Assembly: GCF_014207595.1 (NCBI RefSeq)
Contig: NZ_JACHGY010000001.1
Coordinates: forward strand, 1,550,001-1,614,000
Direction: 5' to 3'
DNA: 64,000 bases
Origin: Algisphaera agarilytica
GTDB taxonomy: Bacteria; Planctomycetota; Phycisphaerae; Phycisphaerales; Phycisphaeraceae
Shown here in pieces: positions 55,369 through 64,000 of the stretch. Positions within the stretch are counted from its first letter, which is position 1; each line of letters starts with the position of its first letter. The notes below the pieces were generated by a model. That model was not told where the DNA came from. It did not search any database and was given only the letters and a program-made list of their open reading frames with translations. The translations under genes were made by a program, and so were the position numbers.

Positions 55369-56277
55369 TTAAGCGGGCGCGGCGGGGACGAGGCCGAGCT
55401 CGGCAAGATTCGCATCGACGTCGGCCACGGCCGCGGCGTCCATCTCCGGCGTGGGGGCGCGGACGGTCGTGTGCTCCAACACACCGCGGCGCACCAGCGT
55501 GTGCTTGGTCAGTCGCATCCGGTACACGGCCTGCAGCACGAGCAGGGGCAGCGTACGCACATAGATACTCCGGGCCGTCGCCCGATCCCCCGAGCGCCAC
55601 GCCCGGTCGAGCGCGACGTGTTCGTCGGCCAACTCCAGCGCTGGCATCACGGCGCAGGCCCCGCGCTGGTATTCGTCGAGGATGTACCGCGCCCCGCCTC
55701 CGCCAATCACCCCGCGCAGCGATACGGGCGGCTCATCGAGCAGCGCCGAGATCGACGGGCCCGAGGGCAGCGTTTCTTCCTTGATATAGGCGATCTGCGG
55801 TACAGCGGCGGCGAGTTCGCGCAGCGTCGCAGCGGACAGGTCCGAGCCGCGCGGGGCCGGAGCGTTCTGCAACACGAAACGCGAATCGGTCAAGCCGTCG
55901 GCGACTTCCGTCATGAAGCGGACGACTTCTGCCGCTTCCGAACCGATTGATTTCGGCGGCTGGATCATCAACCACGGGATGCCCAGCTCGGCGGCCGCTC
56001 GACCATGCTCCACCACCGACTCAACGTCCGGCCCGCTCGCCCCTGCCACGATCGGCACCGCCCCGCCGACCGCATCGACCACGCTCTTCAGCAGCGCCAG
56101 CCGTTCGTCTGCCGTGAGGTGTTCGACCTCGCTGGCGAACCCGGGGAACACCACGCCGTGCACGCCCGCGTCCAACGCAAACCGCACCAGCCTCGGCATC
56201 GCCGGCAGGTCGATCCCGCCGTCCGCATCGAACGGCGTCGGCAGCACCGGCAAGATGCCCTGGAGGGTCTCAGCCAT
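55369..56277 (-). CDS. DapA-family lyase/aldolase with altered active site
   Basis: 302 residues from MAETLQGILPVLPTPF. The Schiff-base Lys-166 is in QIAYIKEET. The usual GTTGE loop reads GFASE (46-50) and the catalytic Tyr of the YNxP motif is replaced by Gln (LQNAPAP, Gln-137). Family members include dihydrodipicolinate synthase and 2-keto-3-deoxy sugar-acid aldolases or dehydratases. Together with the downstream enolase-type gene it could form a 2-keto-3-deoxy acid route. Its start overlaps the yebC stop by 8 bp. Confidence 0.78.
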   Translation of the reverse strand: MAETLQGILPVLPTPFDADGGIDLPAMPRLVRFALDAGVHGVVFPGFASEVEHLTADERLALLKSVVDAVGGAVPIVAGASGPDVESVVEHGRAAAELGIPWLMIQPPKSIGSEAAEVVRFMTEVADGLTDSRFVLQNAPAPRGSDLSAATLRELAAAVPQIAYIKEETLPSGPSISALLDEPPVSLRGVIGGGGARYILDEYQRGACAVMPALELADEHVALDRAWRSGDRATARSIYVRTLPLLVLQAVYRMRLTKHTLVRRGVLEHTTVRAPTPEMDAAAVADVDANLAELGLVPAAPA

Positions 56278-57019
56278 CGAGCGCCGCCATCGCCTCGTCA
56301 TCGATCTCGGCGTTGTGGTGCAGCTTCTGCACGTCGTCGTGGTCTTCGATCATCTCGATGAAGGTCAGCACCTTCTGCACGTCGTTGCCCTCGACCGCGA
56401 CGTGGTTGTCGGGCACCATCGCCAGCGTGGCCGAGTCGATCTCCAGGTCCGCGGCCTCGAGCGCATCACGCACGGCGGTGTAGTCGCTGGGCGCGGTGGT
56501 GATGTGCCAGGCCTCGCCCTCGTCGGCGATGTCCTCGGCCCCGGCTTCCAAGGCCAAGTCCATCAACGCTTCTTCGTCGATCTTGGATTTCTCCAGGAAG
56601 ATCTCGCCCTTCTGCTCGAACATGTACGACACGCAGCCGGTCGCGCCGAGGTTGCCGTTGTACTTCTCGAAGAGGTAGCGGACTTCGCTGGCGGTGCGGT
56701 TGCGGTTGTCGGTCAGCAGGTCGAGCATGACCGCGACACCCGCGGGGCCGTAGCCCTCGTAGCGGATCTCTTCGTAGCTCGCGCCTTCGCCGTCGCCGCT
56801 GCCCTTGTCGATCGCCTTCTGGATCGTGTCCTTGGGCATGTTGGCGGCTTTGGCTTCGTCGATGGCGTAGCGGAGCGTGAGGTTCATGGCCGGGTCGCCG
56901 CCGCCGTTCTTCGCCGCGACGATGATCGCCCGGCTGCACTTGGACCAGATCTTCGAACGCTTGGCGTCCTGACGGCCCTTGCGGTGACGGATGTTGGCCC
57001 ATTTGCTGTGTCCGGCCAT
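56270..57019 (-). CDS. yebC: YebC/PmpR family protein
   Basis: 249 residues from MAGHSKWANIRHRKGRQD, the standard start of the family; an upstream frame extension is not supported. 'AAKNGGGDPAMNLTLRYAID', 'DTIQKAIDKGSGDGEGASYEEIRYEGYGP' and 'LTDNRNRTASEVRYLFEKYNGNLG' are conserved. YebC-type proteins affect translation of proline-rich stretches or transcription. It is the first gene of a three-gene minus-strand run with the DapA-like and enolase-like genes. Confidence 0.93.
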   Translation of the reverse strand: MAGHSKWANIRHRKGRQDAKRSKIWSKCSRAIIVAAKNGGGDPAMNLTLRYAIDEAKAANMPKDTIQKAIDKGSGDGEGASYEEIRYEGYGPAGVAVMLDLLTDNRNRTASEVRYLFEKYNGNLGATGCVSYMFEQKGEIFLEKSKIDEEALMDLALEAGAEDIADEGEAWHITTAPSDYTAVRDALEAADLEIDSATLAMVPDNHVAVEGNDVQKVLTFIEMIEDHDDVQKLHHNAEIDDEAMAALDG

Positions 57020-57261
57020 GTCGTTGGCTCCGATGCTGCGGGAAAGACAAACCTTATCCGAGTGCGACGCCTGGTTCGCGTGAACCATTTGCCGTCTCGG
57101 GTCGTCTATTTTAGGAAATGCGGCCCACTAATGCCCGGACGCGGGAAACCAAGGAATACGCCGCTTCCCGCCGAGGGTTGGCGGGGGTATAAACCAAGGG
57201 TGTTTGGCCCTGCGAGACGGCCGGGGCTAGTTGTTATCGATGTCTGACACGGGTCCCACGT

Positions 57262-58521
57262 TTGCAACCTGATTCCCAAGAAAACCCGACCGAACCACCG
57301 GCCAAGCGCTCGGGCGCGTGGTGGGCCGCGGTCGTTTTGACGCTCGCCGCGCTCGGCCTCACCGGGTTCATCACGCTCCAGACCGTGACCGGGGACGGCG
57401 CGTTGCCGGGCTGCGGCGTCGCGACCGAGATCCTCGCCGAGGAACTGGCCGCCGCCTCCGATGCGGAATCTCACAGCATGGAGGCCTCGGACCTGCCGGG
57501 CTGTGGCGCGGTACTGGTGACCAAGTGGTCGGACTTCCTGGGCCTGCCGGTCAGCGCGTTGGCCGCAGGGCTGTACCTCGTGATGCTGGTCACCCTGCTC
57601 AAACAAAAAAGCCTGGGCGGCCTGGTGCTCGGCACCGGTGCGGTGTTGGTCATCGGCGCGGGGCTGTGGTTTACCTACGTGCAGGTGTTTGAGCTCCGGG
57701 CGATGTGTCCGTACTGCATCGCCTCCCACGCGGTGGGTCTGGTGCTGGCGATCGTGTTGCTGACCCACACCGCCAAGCGGCTGCTGCCGCCCTGCCTCGC
57801 CATAGGCATGGTGGGCACCGCGGTGTTGGCGGCGGTCCAGCTCAACAGCACCGACCCGGTGATCATCATCGAAAGCGGCGGCGGCACCCGCGACGGCCAC
57901 ACGCTGTCGCTGCTCGAAGACCGCCTCACCCTCGACCTCCGCGAAGAGATGGTCGTCGGCGACGTGTCCCAGCTCGACCGCCCCGACGGCTGGCTGGTCG
58001 TGAAGATGTTCGACTACAACTGCCCCCACTGCCGACACGCCCACGAGGTCGTCTCACAGATGAACAACCTCGCGGTGGTGCTCGTGCCCGTGCCGCTGGA
58101 CCCGCGCTACAACCCCTACCAGCGCGAGTTCCCCAACGACAACTTCAAACACAGCCACGAACTCGCCCGGATCGCGCTGGCGATCCACCGCATCGACCCG
58201 GAAAAACTCCAGGCCTACGAAGACTGGGTCTACGGCGAAGGCTGGCCCCAGACCACCGAAGCCGCCCAGGCCTTCGCCGGGTCCCTGGTCGGCCGGCTCC
58301 CGCTCGACATGCACCTCAACAACCCGGAGATCAACGCGATCCTCGAGCGCAACGTCGACGCGTGGGGCAAGGCGGGCGTCGCGGGTCTGGTCGGCGGGCT
58401 GCCCATCCACCTGGTGCCCGACGGCGGGCTGACCTACGGCGGCGTCGGCGACGGCACCGGCATCGTCCAGCTGCTCAACGGCACCCACCGCTCTCAGCAA
58501 ACAGAAGAAGTCGACGAATGA
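57262..58521 (+). CDS. VKOR-DsbA fusion protein
   Basis: 419 residues starting at TTG (MQPDSQENPTEPPAKRSG after initiation); no ATG or GTG is available in frame, and CTG at 57244 is an alternative. The VKOR domain has four helices with 'LPGCGVATEI', 'LPGCGAVLVTKWSDFLGLPVS' and 'MCPYCIASHAVGL'. The C-terminal DsbA-like thioredoxin domain (about 215-400) has the FDYNCPHCRHAHEV active site. The enzyme re-oxidises quinone-linked periplasmic disulfides, a route common in planctomycetes. It would aid folding of the secreted Cys proteins nearby. Confidence 0.85.
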   Translation: MQPDSQENPTEPPAKRSGAWWAAVVLTLAALGLTGFITLQTVTGDGALPGCGVATEILAEELAAASDAESHSMEASDLPGCGAVLVTKWSDFLGLPVSALAAGLYLVMLVTLLKQKSLGGLVLGTGAVLVIGAGLWFTYVQVFELRAMCPYCIASHAVGLVLAIVLLTHTAKRLLPPCLAIGMVGTAVLAAVQLNSTDPVIIIESGGGTRDGHTLSLLEDRLTLDLREEMVVGDVSQLDRPDGWLVVKMFDYNCPHCRHAHEVVSQMNNLAVVLVPVPLDPRYNPYQREFPNDNFKHSHELARIALAIHRIDPEKLQAYEDWVYGEGWPQTTEAAQAFAGSLVGRLPLDMHLNNPEINAILERNVDAWGKAGVAGLVGGLPIHLVPDGGLTYGGVGDGTGIVQLLNGTHRSQQTEEVDE

Positions 58522-58559
58522 ACAATGTTGACTCACATTTCGTTGATGGTGCCTGGTTT

Positions 58560-58700
58560 GCCCCCTCCCCCACCGGGGGAGGGCTGGGGTGGGGGAAGCA
58601 GAAAGCCCCTGTGCATGATCTGAACGCAAGCCACTTCGGACTCACCCGCCCCCTCCGACCCGCTACGCGGGCCACCTCCCCCGGTGGGGGAGGGGTCGAA
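58560..58700. repeat. GC-rich inverted repeat between VKOR-DsbA and MoxR genes
   Basis: Two self-complementary units (CCCCCTCCCCCACCGGGGG and, reversed, CTCCCCCGGTGGGGGAG) lie at 58560-58595 and 58652-58695 and can also pair with each other. Not a T-run terminator. No gene in 58522-58739. Confidence 0.6.
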
Positions 58701-58739
58701 GCGCGCAATCATTGATCTGTTACCCATTGGACTTCGACC

Positions 58740-59774
<1,035 letters not shown>

Positions 59775-59777
59775 ATT

Positions 59778-59879
59778 GATTTCGGATTGGGGATTTCGGA
59801 TTTCGGAAGCCCTGAACCCGCACCGCTGATCGCCGTCGCTTGCGTCCGCTCCGAAATCCGAAATCAAAATTCCGAAATC
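59778..59879. repeat. Inverted repeat between MoxR and DUF58 genes
   Basis: GATTTCGGATTGGGGATTTC (59778-59807 region) and TCCGAAATCCGAAATCAAAA (59850-59879 region) are near-perfect inverses. The loop holds GAAGCC and GC-rich sequence. It ends 6 bp before the DUF58 start. Confidence 0.75.
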
Positions 59880-59884
59880 GTTGA

Positions 59885-60868
59885 ATGCCATCGACCGCCA
59901 CTCCATCCCGCTACCTCAACCCCGCCGAGCTCGCGCCGCTGCGTCACCTGGTGTTTGCCTCCCGCCGCGCGGTCGTTGGGCACTACGCGGGTAAGCACGC
60001 CTCGCCGCAGCGCGGGCACTCGGTGGAGTTCCAGGACTACCGCGACTACTCCCCCGGCGACCCGCTCGGCGAAATCGACTGGAAGGTCTACGGCCGATCC
60101 GACAAGCTGTTCATCAAGCTCTTCGAGCACCAGTCGGACATGACGGTGAACCTGCTGGTCGATGGTTCTGCGTCGATGGGGTATCGGGGACTTGGGGGCT
60201 TGGGCGCTGAGGGCTTAGGCCAAGACAAGCGCAAGCGACGGCGGTTCTTCCCAAGCCCCCAAACCCCTAAGCCCCCAACCTCCAAATACGACCACGCCTG
60301 CGCAACGGCCTCCGCCATCGCCTACCTCGTCACGCAGCAGCAGGACAAAGTCGGGCTCGGCATTGCCCAGCAGGGCCTGCAGCATTCGGTCCGTGCCGCG
60401 GGCACCTACCCGCACCTGCACCGGCTGGTCGGCATCATGGAATCGGTCGCCCCCCAAGGCCCCGCCAACCTCGCCGCCGCGATCCACGCCGCGGCGCGGC
60501 AGGCCAAGCGCAAAGGGATGCTGCTGATCTTCAGCGACCTCCAAGAAAACCAGGGCGCCGTGCTCAAGGCGCTCTCCCATTTCCTGCACCGCGGGCACGA
60601 GGTGATCGTGTTCCACACGCTCCACGCTGATGAATTGAAACTCCCCGATCTGTCGGAGGCCGTGTTCGTCGACAGCGAGTCGGGCCGGGAGGTGCGGGTG
60701 AATGTCGAAGACATCCGTGCGGATTACGAGGCCAAAATGCACGCCCGCGTGGACCAGTGGCGGCGCGTGCTCATGGCCCGCGGCGTGGATTACAACCTCG
60801 TGTCCACCGCGACGCCGTACCACGAGACGTTGCGGCAGTACCTGTTTAGTCGAGCGAGTTTGATGTGA
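59885..60868 (+). CDS. DUF58 domain protein with repeat-derived insertion
   Basis: 327 residues. 'FQDYRDYSPGDPLGEIDWKVYGRSDKLFIKLFE' is the DUF58 signature and 'MTVNLLVDGSASMGY' the VWA-like metal site. The insert between GY and KYDHACATASAIAYL (about residues 101-133) is basic and Pro-rich and is encoded by a GC-rich palindrome. The remainder ('LLIFSDLQENQGAVLKAL') is normal. DUF58 proteins work with MoxR in envelope protein assembly or resistance. Normal family members pass through this point with no such insert. Confidence 0.85.
   Translation: MPSTATPSRYLNPAELAPLRHLVFASRRAVVGHYAGKHASPQRGHSVEFQDYRDYSPGDPLGEIDWKVYGRSDKLFIKLFEHQSDMTVNLLVDGSASMGYRGLGGLGAEGLGQDKRKRRRFFPSPQTPKPPTSKYDHACATASAIAYLVTQQQDKVGLGIAQQGLQHSVRAAGTYPHLHRLVGIMESVAPQGPANLAAAIHAAARQAKRKGMLLIFSDLQENQGAVLKALSHFLHRGHEVIVFHTLHADELKLPDLSEAVFVDSESGREVRVNVEDIRADYEAKMHARVDQWRRVLMARGVDYNLVSTATPYHETLRQYLFSRASLM
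60188..60283. repeat. Palindrome inserted in frame inside the DUF58 gene
   Basis: ACTTGGGGGCTTGGG (60190-60204) and CCCAAGCCCCCAA (60250-60262) pair, and GGGCTTAGG (60211-60219) pairs with CCTAAGCCC (60266-60274). The element is nearly in phase with the reading frame and adds about 32 residues. It resembles the intergenic repeats at 58560 and 59778 in kind. Confidence 0.7.
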
Positions 60869-60878
60869 ATACCCAGTC

Positions 60879-62993
60879 ATGAACACCCTCGCCATCATCT
60901 CGCTGACCACGCCCGCGATGCTCCTCGGAGCGGCGCTGGTCGCGCTGCCGATCGTGGCGCACCTACTCAATCGGCGGACACGCCGAAGGATCGTGTTCCC
61001 CTCGGTGGCCCTGCTTTCGGCCGCGGCGGCGAGCCAGTCTTCCGTGTTCAAGATTCGGCGGCTGTTGTTGCTGCTCCTGCGTTGTGCGGCGGTGGTGCTG
61101 GCGGTGTTGGCCTTTGCCCGGCCAGTGTGGCTCGGTGGGGCGAACGCGTCGTCCACGGACCGCGGCGCGATCGGTGACAGCGCCGCGGTGGTCGTGGTCT
61201 TGGACACCAGCGCCTCAACCCGCCAACTGGTAAGCAATGGGCAGACCGCCGCATCGCTGCTGCGAGGCCAGGCCAACCGTGCGATCGGCGGGCTGCGGTC
61301 GGGAGTTGACGCGGGCAACGTGATCTTCGCCGACGCTGCGCCGACGCCGGTGTTCGACACGATGACCCGCAACCTCGCGGCGCTGAAGCAAGCGGTGGAT
61401 GGATCCCAGCCCACCGACCACCACGCCGACTTCGCCGGGGCGTTGACGCTCGCCGCCGAGCTGCTGCGCAACCACGAAAGCGACGCCTCGGCCAAGCGCG
61501 TGCTCGTCCTCACCGATGGGCAGCGCAGCAACTGGCAAGAACTCGGCGACATCGACCTGCCCGAGGATATCGAGCTGATCGTGCAGACCCTCAGAGACGA
61601 CCCCGCCGCCGAATCGCAGCACAACAACGGCCTGGCCACGCCCGAAGTACGGCCCGCCCGGCCCGGTGTCGGCGCGCCGACCGAGCTCAGCGTCGAGGTC
61701 GCCCGGTTCGCACCCGGGCAAGAACGGCTGCGCGTCGACCTGCTGGTCAACGGCCAGGAAGTCCAGTCGCAGTGGGTCCGCCTCGGGGCCAACCAGCGGC
61801 AACGCGTCGGCTTCACCCACCGCTTCGACACGCCCGGCCAACACCGCATCGCGTACCGGCTCGACGCCGATGACGCGCTGGCCCTCGACAACACCGTGTG
61901 GCAAATCGTGACCTGCGCCGGTCGGCTCCCGGTGGTCGTCGTCGGCGACGCCAACCCCGACGAGCCCGGCACCGCGGGGTACTACACCACCCGCGCCCTG
62001 GCCCCGCACAACAACGCGCGCGACCGGTTCATCGTGACCCACCTCGCCCCGACCGCGGTGCGCGGCACCGCGCTGCGTCGCGCAGCATTGGTCATCGTCG
62101 GCGATGTCGAGGGCCTGGACCGTGTCGCCGAGGCGACCCTGCTGGACTACATCCAGAACGGCGGAGCGTGCTTCGTCTTCGCCGGATCGAAACCCGTGCT
62201 CAACGCGTCGCTGCTGCCGTGGCAGCTCGTCAGCCGATTCGGCGGGGCACGCATCGCGGAGGGTGAGTGGCAGACCCCCGAGCTGCGCGGGTTCGACCTC
62301 GAAACGCAGGACGCGCTCGCCCGCGCTGCGGTCGGACGCGGCTGGCGCACCATGGCTGTGCGGGACGATGCGCGGGTATTGCTGCGCTACCGCAACGGTC
62401 AACCAGCGCTCGCGTCGCGCCCCGTCGGCGAAGGGCGACTCCTCGCCGCGACGTTCTCGCCCGCAAGCGACAGCGGCGACCTGGGCAAATACGCGGTGTT
62501 CGTCGTGCTCATGCAGAGCCTGGCCGAGCAGCTCACCGCGGCGACCGACAGCGCGGGGCAAGCGCTGGCCGGCCGGCCGGTCACACTCGTCGCCGATGCC
62601 GAGGTTGATCCGCAAGGTCCCGCGCCGCGCATCGAGACGCCCACCGGCGCAACCGACAACAACGCGGTCTTCACCCTCGCCACCGACACGCCGATCGCCA
62701 CACTCCCGCTTGCCGACCACGCCGGCTTCTACGCCTGGCGTCAGGGCCCGGCAACCCTCGGCCGGGCCGCGGTCAACCTCGACCCGCGCGAAAGCGATCT
62801 GCGGACTATGCCGGGTGACGCGCTGGCTTCGGTGCTCAGCGAACGCGGGGCGGGGAACACGGCGTTGGTTTCGGGCGGTGATTCATCCGCGGCGTTGAAC
62901 ACCGGCGGGACCGGGATCTGGGGCTGGATGCTCTTGGCTGCACTTGGGATGCTCTGCCTGGAGATGGGCCTGCTCGGGGGGTGGCGGCGATGA
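60879..62993 (+). CDS. BatA-like double-transmembrane/VWA protein
   Basis: 704 residues. The BatA N-terminal domain is clear: 'PAMLLGAALVALPIVAHLLNRRTRRRIVFPSVALL' and 'RRLLLLLLRCAAVVLAVLAFARPVW', two helices with an Arg-rich loop. A VWA-like part starts at 'AAVVVVLDTSASTRQLVSNG' with the MIDAS DxSxS. Then beta domains ('GVGAPTELSVEVARFAPGQE') and a class I glutamine-amidotransferase-like part ('LPVVVVGDANPDEPGTAGYY', 'IQNGGACFVFAGSKPVL') end in a last helix. Part of the MoxR system. Starts 10 bp after DUF58; its stop overlaps the next gene. Confidence 0.83.
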   Translation: MNTLAIISLTTPAMLLGAALVALPIVAHLLNRRTRRRIVFPSVALLSAAAASQSSVFKIRRLLLLLLRCAAVVLAVLAFARPVWLGGANASSTDRGAIGDSAAVVVVLDTSASTRQLVSNGQTAASLLRGQANRAIGGLRSGVDAGNVIFADAAPTPVFDTMTRNLAALKQAVDGSQPTDHHADFAGALTLAAELLRNHESDASAKRVLVLTDGQRSNWQELGDIDLPEDIELIVQTLRDDPAAESQHNNGLATPEVRPARPGVGAPTELSVEVARFAPGQERLRVDLLVNGQEVQSQWVRLGANQRQRVGFTHRFDTPGQHRIAYRLDADDALALDNTVWQIVTCAGRLPVVVVGDANPDEPGTAGYYTTRALAPHNNARDRFIVTHLAPTAVRGTALRRAALVIVGDVEGLDRVAEATLLDYIQNGGACFVFAGSKPVLNASLLPWQLVSRFGGARIAEGEWQTPELRGFDLETQDALARAAVGRGWRTMAVRDDARVLLRYRNGQPALASRPVGEGRLLAATFSPASDSGDLGKYAVFVVLMQSLAEQLTAATDSAGQALAGRPVTLVADAEVDPQGPAPRIETPTGATDNNAVFTLATDTPIATLPLADHAGFYAWRQGPATLGRAAVNLDPRESDLRTMPGDALASVLSERGAGNTALVSGGDSSAALNTGGTGIWGWMLLAALGMLCLEMGLLGGWRR

Positions 62994-64000
62994 ACGGATG
63001 CGCGAGCGTGCTGGCGATGATGTTCAGGCCGTACTTCCCCGTCGTGGTGATCGCGCTAGCGGTCGCGGGGGCGATGGGGTTGGCTGTGTGGGCGTGGCGG
63101 CGGAGCGAAACCGACAACACGCGCACCGCGGCGGTGGGTATGGTCATGCGTCTCGTCGGCATCGCAATCCTCGGCGTCCTGCTACTCGGGCCGAGCAACC
63201 TGCCCGAAAGCCAGCAAGACGAAACACGCTCACCCGTGAACCTGCTCATCGACGCGTCGGGCTCGATGCAAACGCAAGACCTGCACCTCGAACCCGGGCA
63301 GGACGCGGTGTCGCGCTACCGCTTCGCGCTCGAGCGCTGGCTCGACCCACAATTCCTCGCCACGCTCGAAGCAAAGCACGACGTCCGCGTCTACAGCTTC
63401 GGCGACCGCGTCCGCGCAACGCTGCCCGATGCCCAGGACGCAACGCATCGCAAGTCGAACCTGGTTGAGAGCACTTACGACTTGCTCTCGACCATGAACG
63501 CGATGGGCTCGGGCACCGCCGACTCGACCGGCGGCGCGGTGGTTGTGCTCAGCGATGGACGTGACAACCGTGGTGCCGATACCACCGCCACGGCCCAGCT
63601 CGCCCAGGCCCGGCGGGTGAAGCTGCACACGGTCACGCTCGGCGGGCCAACGCTTAGCCGCGACGTGTCGCTGACCGCGATGCCGCGCCAGCCCTACCTC
63701 ATGGTCAACGAGCCGGGCCTGATCGATGTCCGGCTCGACCACATCAACGCTTCGGGCGCCAGCGCGACCCTGCGTATCCGCCAAGGCGAAGAGGAAACGA
63801 CCCGCCCGGTCACGCTCCCCGAGCAATCCGAGCTGCGGGTTGAGTTGCCCGTCGAGTACACCGAGCCCGGGTTGCACATGATCGAGCTGTCGGTCGACCA
63901 ACTGCCCGGCGAGCCCGAGCCAAGCAACAACACGCAGGTGGTGTTCGTCGAAGTCACCGGCGAACGGATGCGTGTGCTGCTGCTGGAGGGCCAGCCGTTC
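62990..64000 (+). CDS. VWA/membrane protein of the MoxR operon, cut by the window edge
   Basis: At least 337 residues, beginning MNGCASVLAMMFRPYFPVVV in an ATGA overlap with the previous gene and open to the end. Two membrane segments (VVVIALAVAGAMGLAVWAW, MRLVGIAILGVLLLGPSN) precede a VWA domain with the MIDAS motif NLLIDASGSMQTQD, then 'VVVLSDGRDNRGADT'. A beta domain follows (about 225-320). The end 'RMRVLLLEGQPF' suggests a further Rossmann-like domain beyond the edge. It acts with MoxR, DUF58 and BatA-like proteins. Confidence 0.82.
   Translation, partial: MNGCASVLAMMFRPYFPVVVIALAVAGAMGLAVWAWRRSETDNTRTAAVGMVMRLVGIAILGVLLLGPSNLPESQQDETRSPVNLLIDASGSMQTQDLHLEPGQDAVSRYRFALERWLDPQFLATLEAKHDVRVYSFGDRVRATLPDAQDATHRKSNLVESTYDLLSTMNAMGSGTADSTGGAVVVLSDGRDNRGADTTATAQLAQARRVKLHTVTLGGPTLSRDVSLTAMPRQPYLMVNEPGLIDVRLDHINASGASATLRIRQGEEETTRPVTLPEQSELRVELPVEYTEPGLHMIELSVDQLPGEPEPSNNTQVVFVEVTGERMRVLLLEGQPF

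Noticed and set aside
54175-55950. Long plus-strand open frame across the enolase-type and DapA-like genes
   Set aside because: It spans two real genes on the other strand and their junction; Arg/Ala/Val-rich with no motif.

Overview
The window is GC-rich, coding-dense bacterial DNA and looks like a marine planctomycete of the class Phycisphaerae, possibly an Algisphaera/Phycisphaera-like agar or laminarin degrader. That is inferred from gene content: several PEP-CTERM sorted proteins, paired DUF1800/DUF1501 genes, a type II secretion operon, family-81/16/86-type glycan hydrolases with a sulfatase, and a MoxR/DUF58/BatA-like operon. I saw no rRNA, tRNA or CRISPR array.

Region by region: (1) 1-8.7 kb, minus strand: a tightly overlapping type II secretion operon gspD-E-F-G-H-I-J-K, then a GspC/PilP-like gene and the start of one more gene cut by the window edge. 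(2) 8.9-19.7 kb, minus strand: two tandem, diverged copies of one three-gene cassette: a small PEP-CTERM protein with a cohesin-like body, a very large secreted DUF1800 protein carrying a dockerin-like repeat pair plus a PKD domain, and a Tat-exported DUF1501 protein. In one copy the DUF1800 gene is cut by a single TGA in place of a conserved Trp codon. A further PEP-CTERM gene follows at 20 kb. (3) 20.9-28.7 kb: a divergent cluster of MaoC + IclR on one strand and, on the other, solute-binding-protein homologue, class III CoA-transferase, MaoC-like, second CoA-transferase, second solute-binding-protein homologue and a Gfo/Idh/MocA oxidoreductase. The two binding-protein homologues have no signal peptide and no permease genes accompany them.

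(4) 28.7-37.2 kb: a beta-1,3-glucan type locus (GH81, LacI regulator, clan GH-A enzyme, GH16), interrupted by a low-GC unknown gene flanked by REP-like palindromes. (5) 37.3-46.4 kb: housekeeping and envelope genes (ddl, ftsQ, greA), a membrane protein, an exported repeat protein and a GAF/SpoIIE phosphatase, with several families of intergenic palindromes. (6) 46.4-56.3 kb: red-algal galactan genes (GH86 agarase/porphyranase type, beta-propeller glycosidase, S1 sulfatase, an enolase-superfamily dehydratase/cycloisomerase and a DapA-type aldolase, the last two downstream of yebC), with acylphosphatase and a TetR gene with two matching operators in between. (7) 57.2-64 kb: a VKOR-DsbA fusion and a MoxR-DUF58-BatA-like-VWA operon running off the right edge.

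Working together: the secretion operon could export the hydrolases; the hydrolases, sulfatase and propeller glycosidase would depolymerise laminarin and agar/porphyran outside the cytoplasm, and the enolase/DapA pair would process a resulting sugar acid. The cassette proteins look like surface scaffolding held by a cohesin-dockerin type contact, which is my main candidate for an undescribed system.
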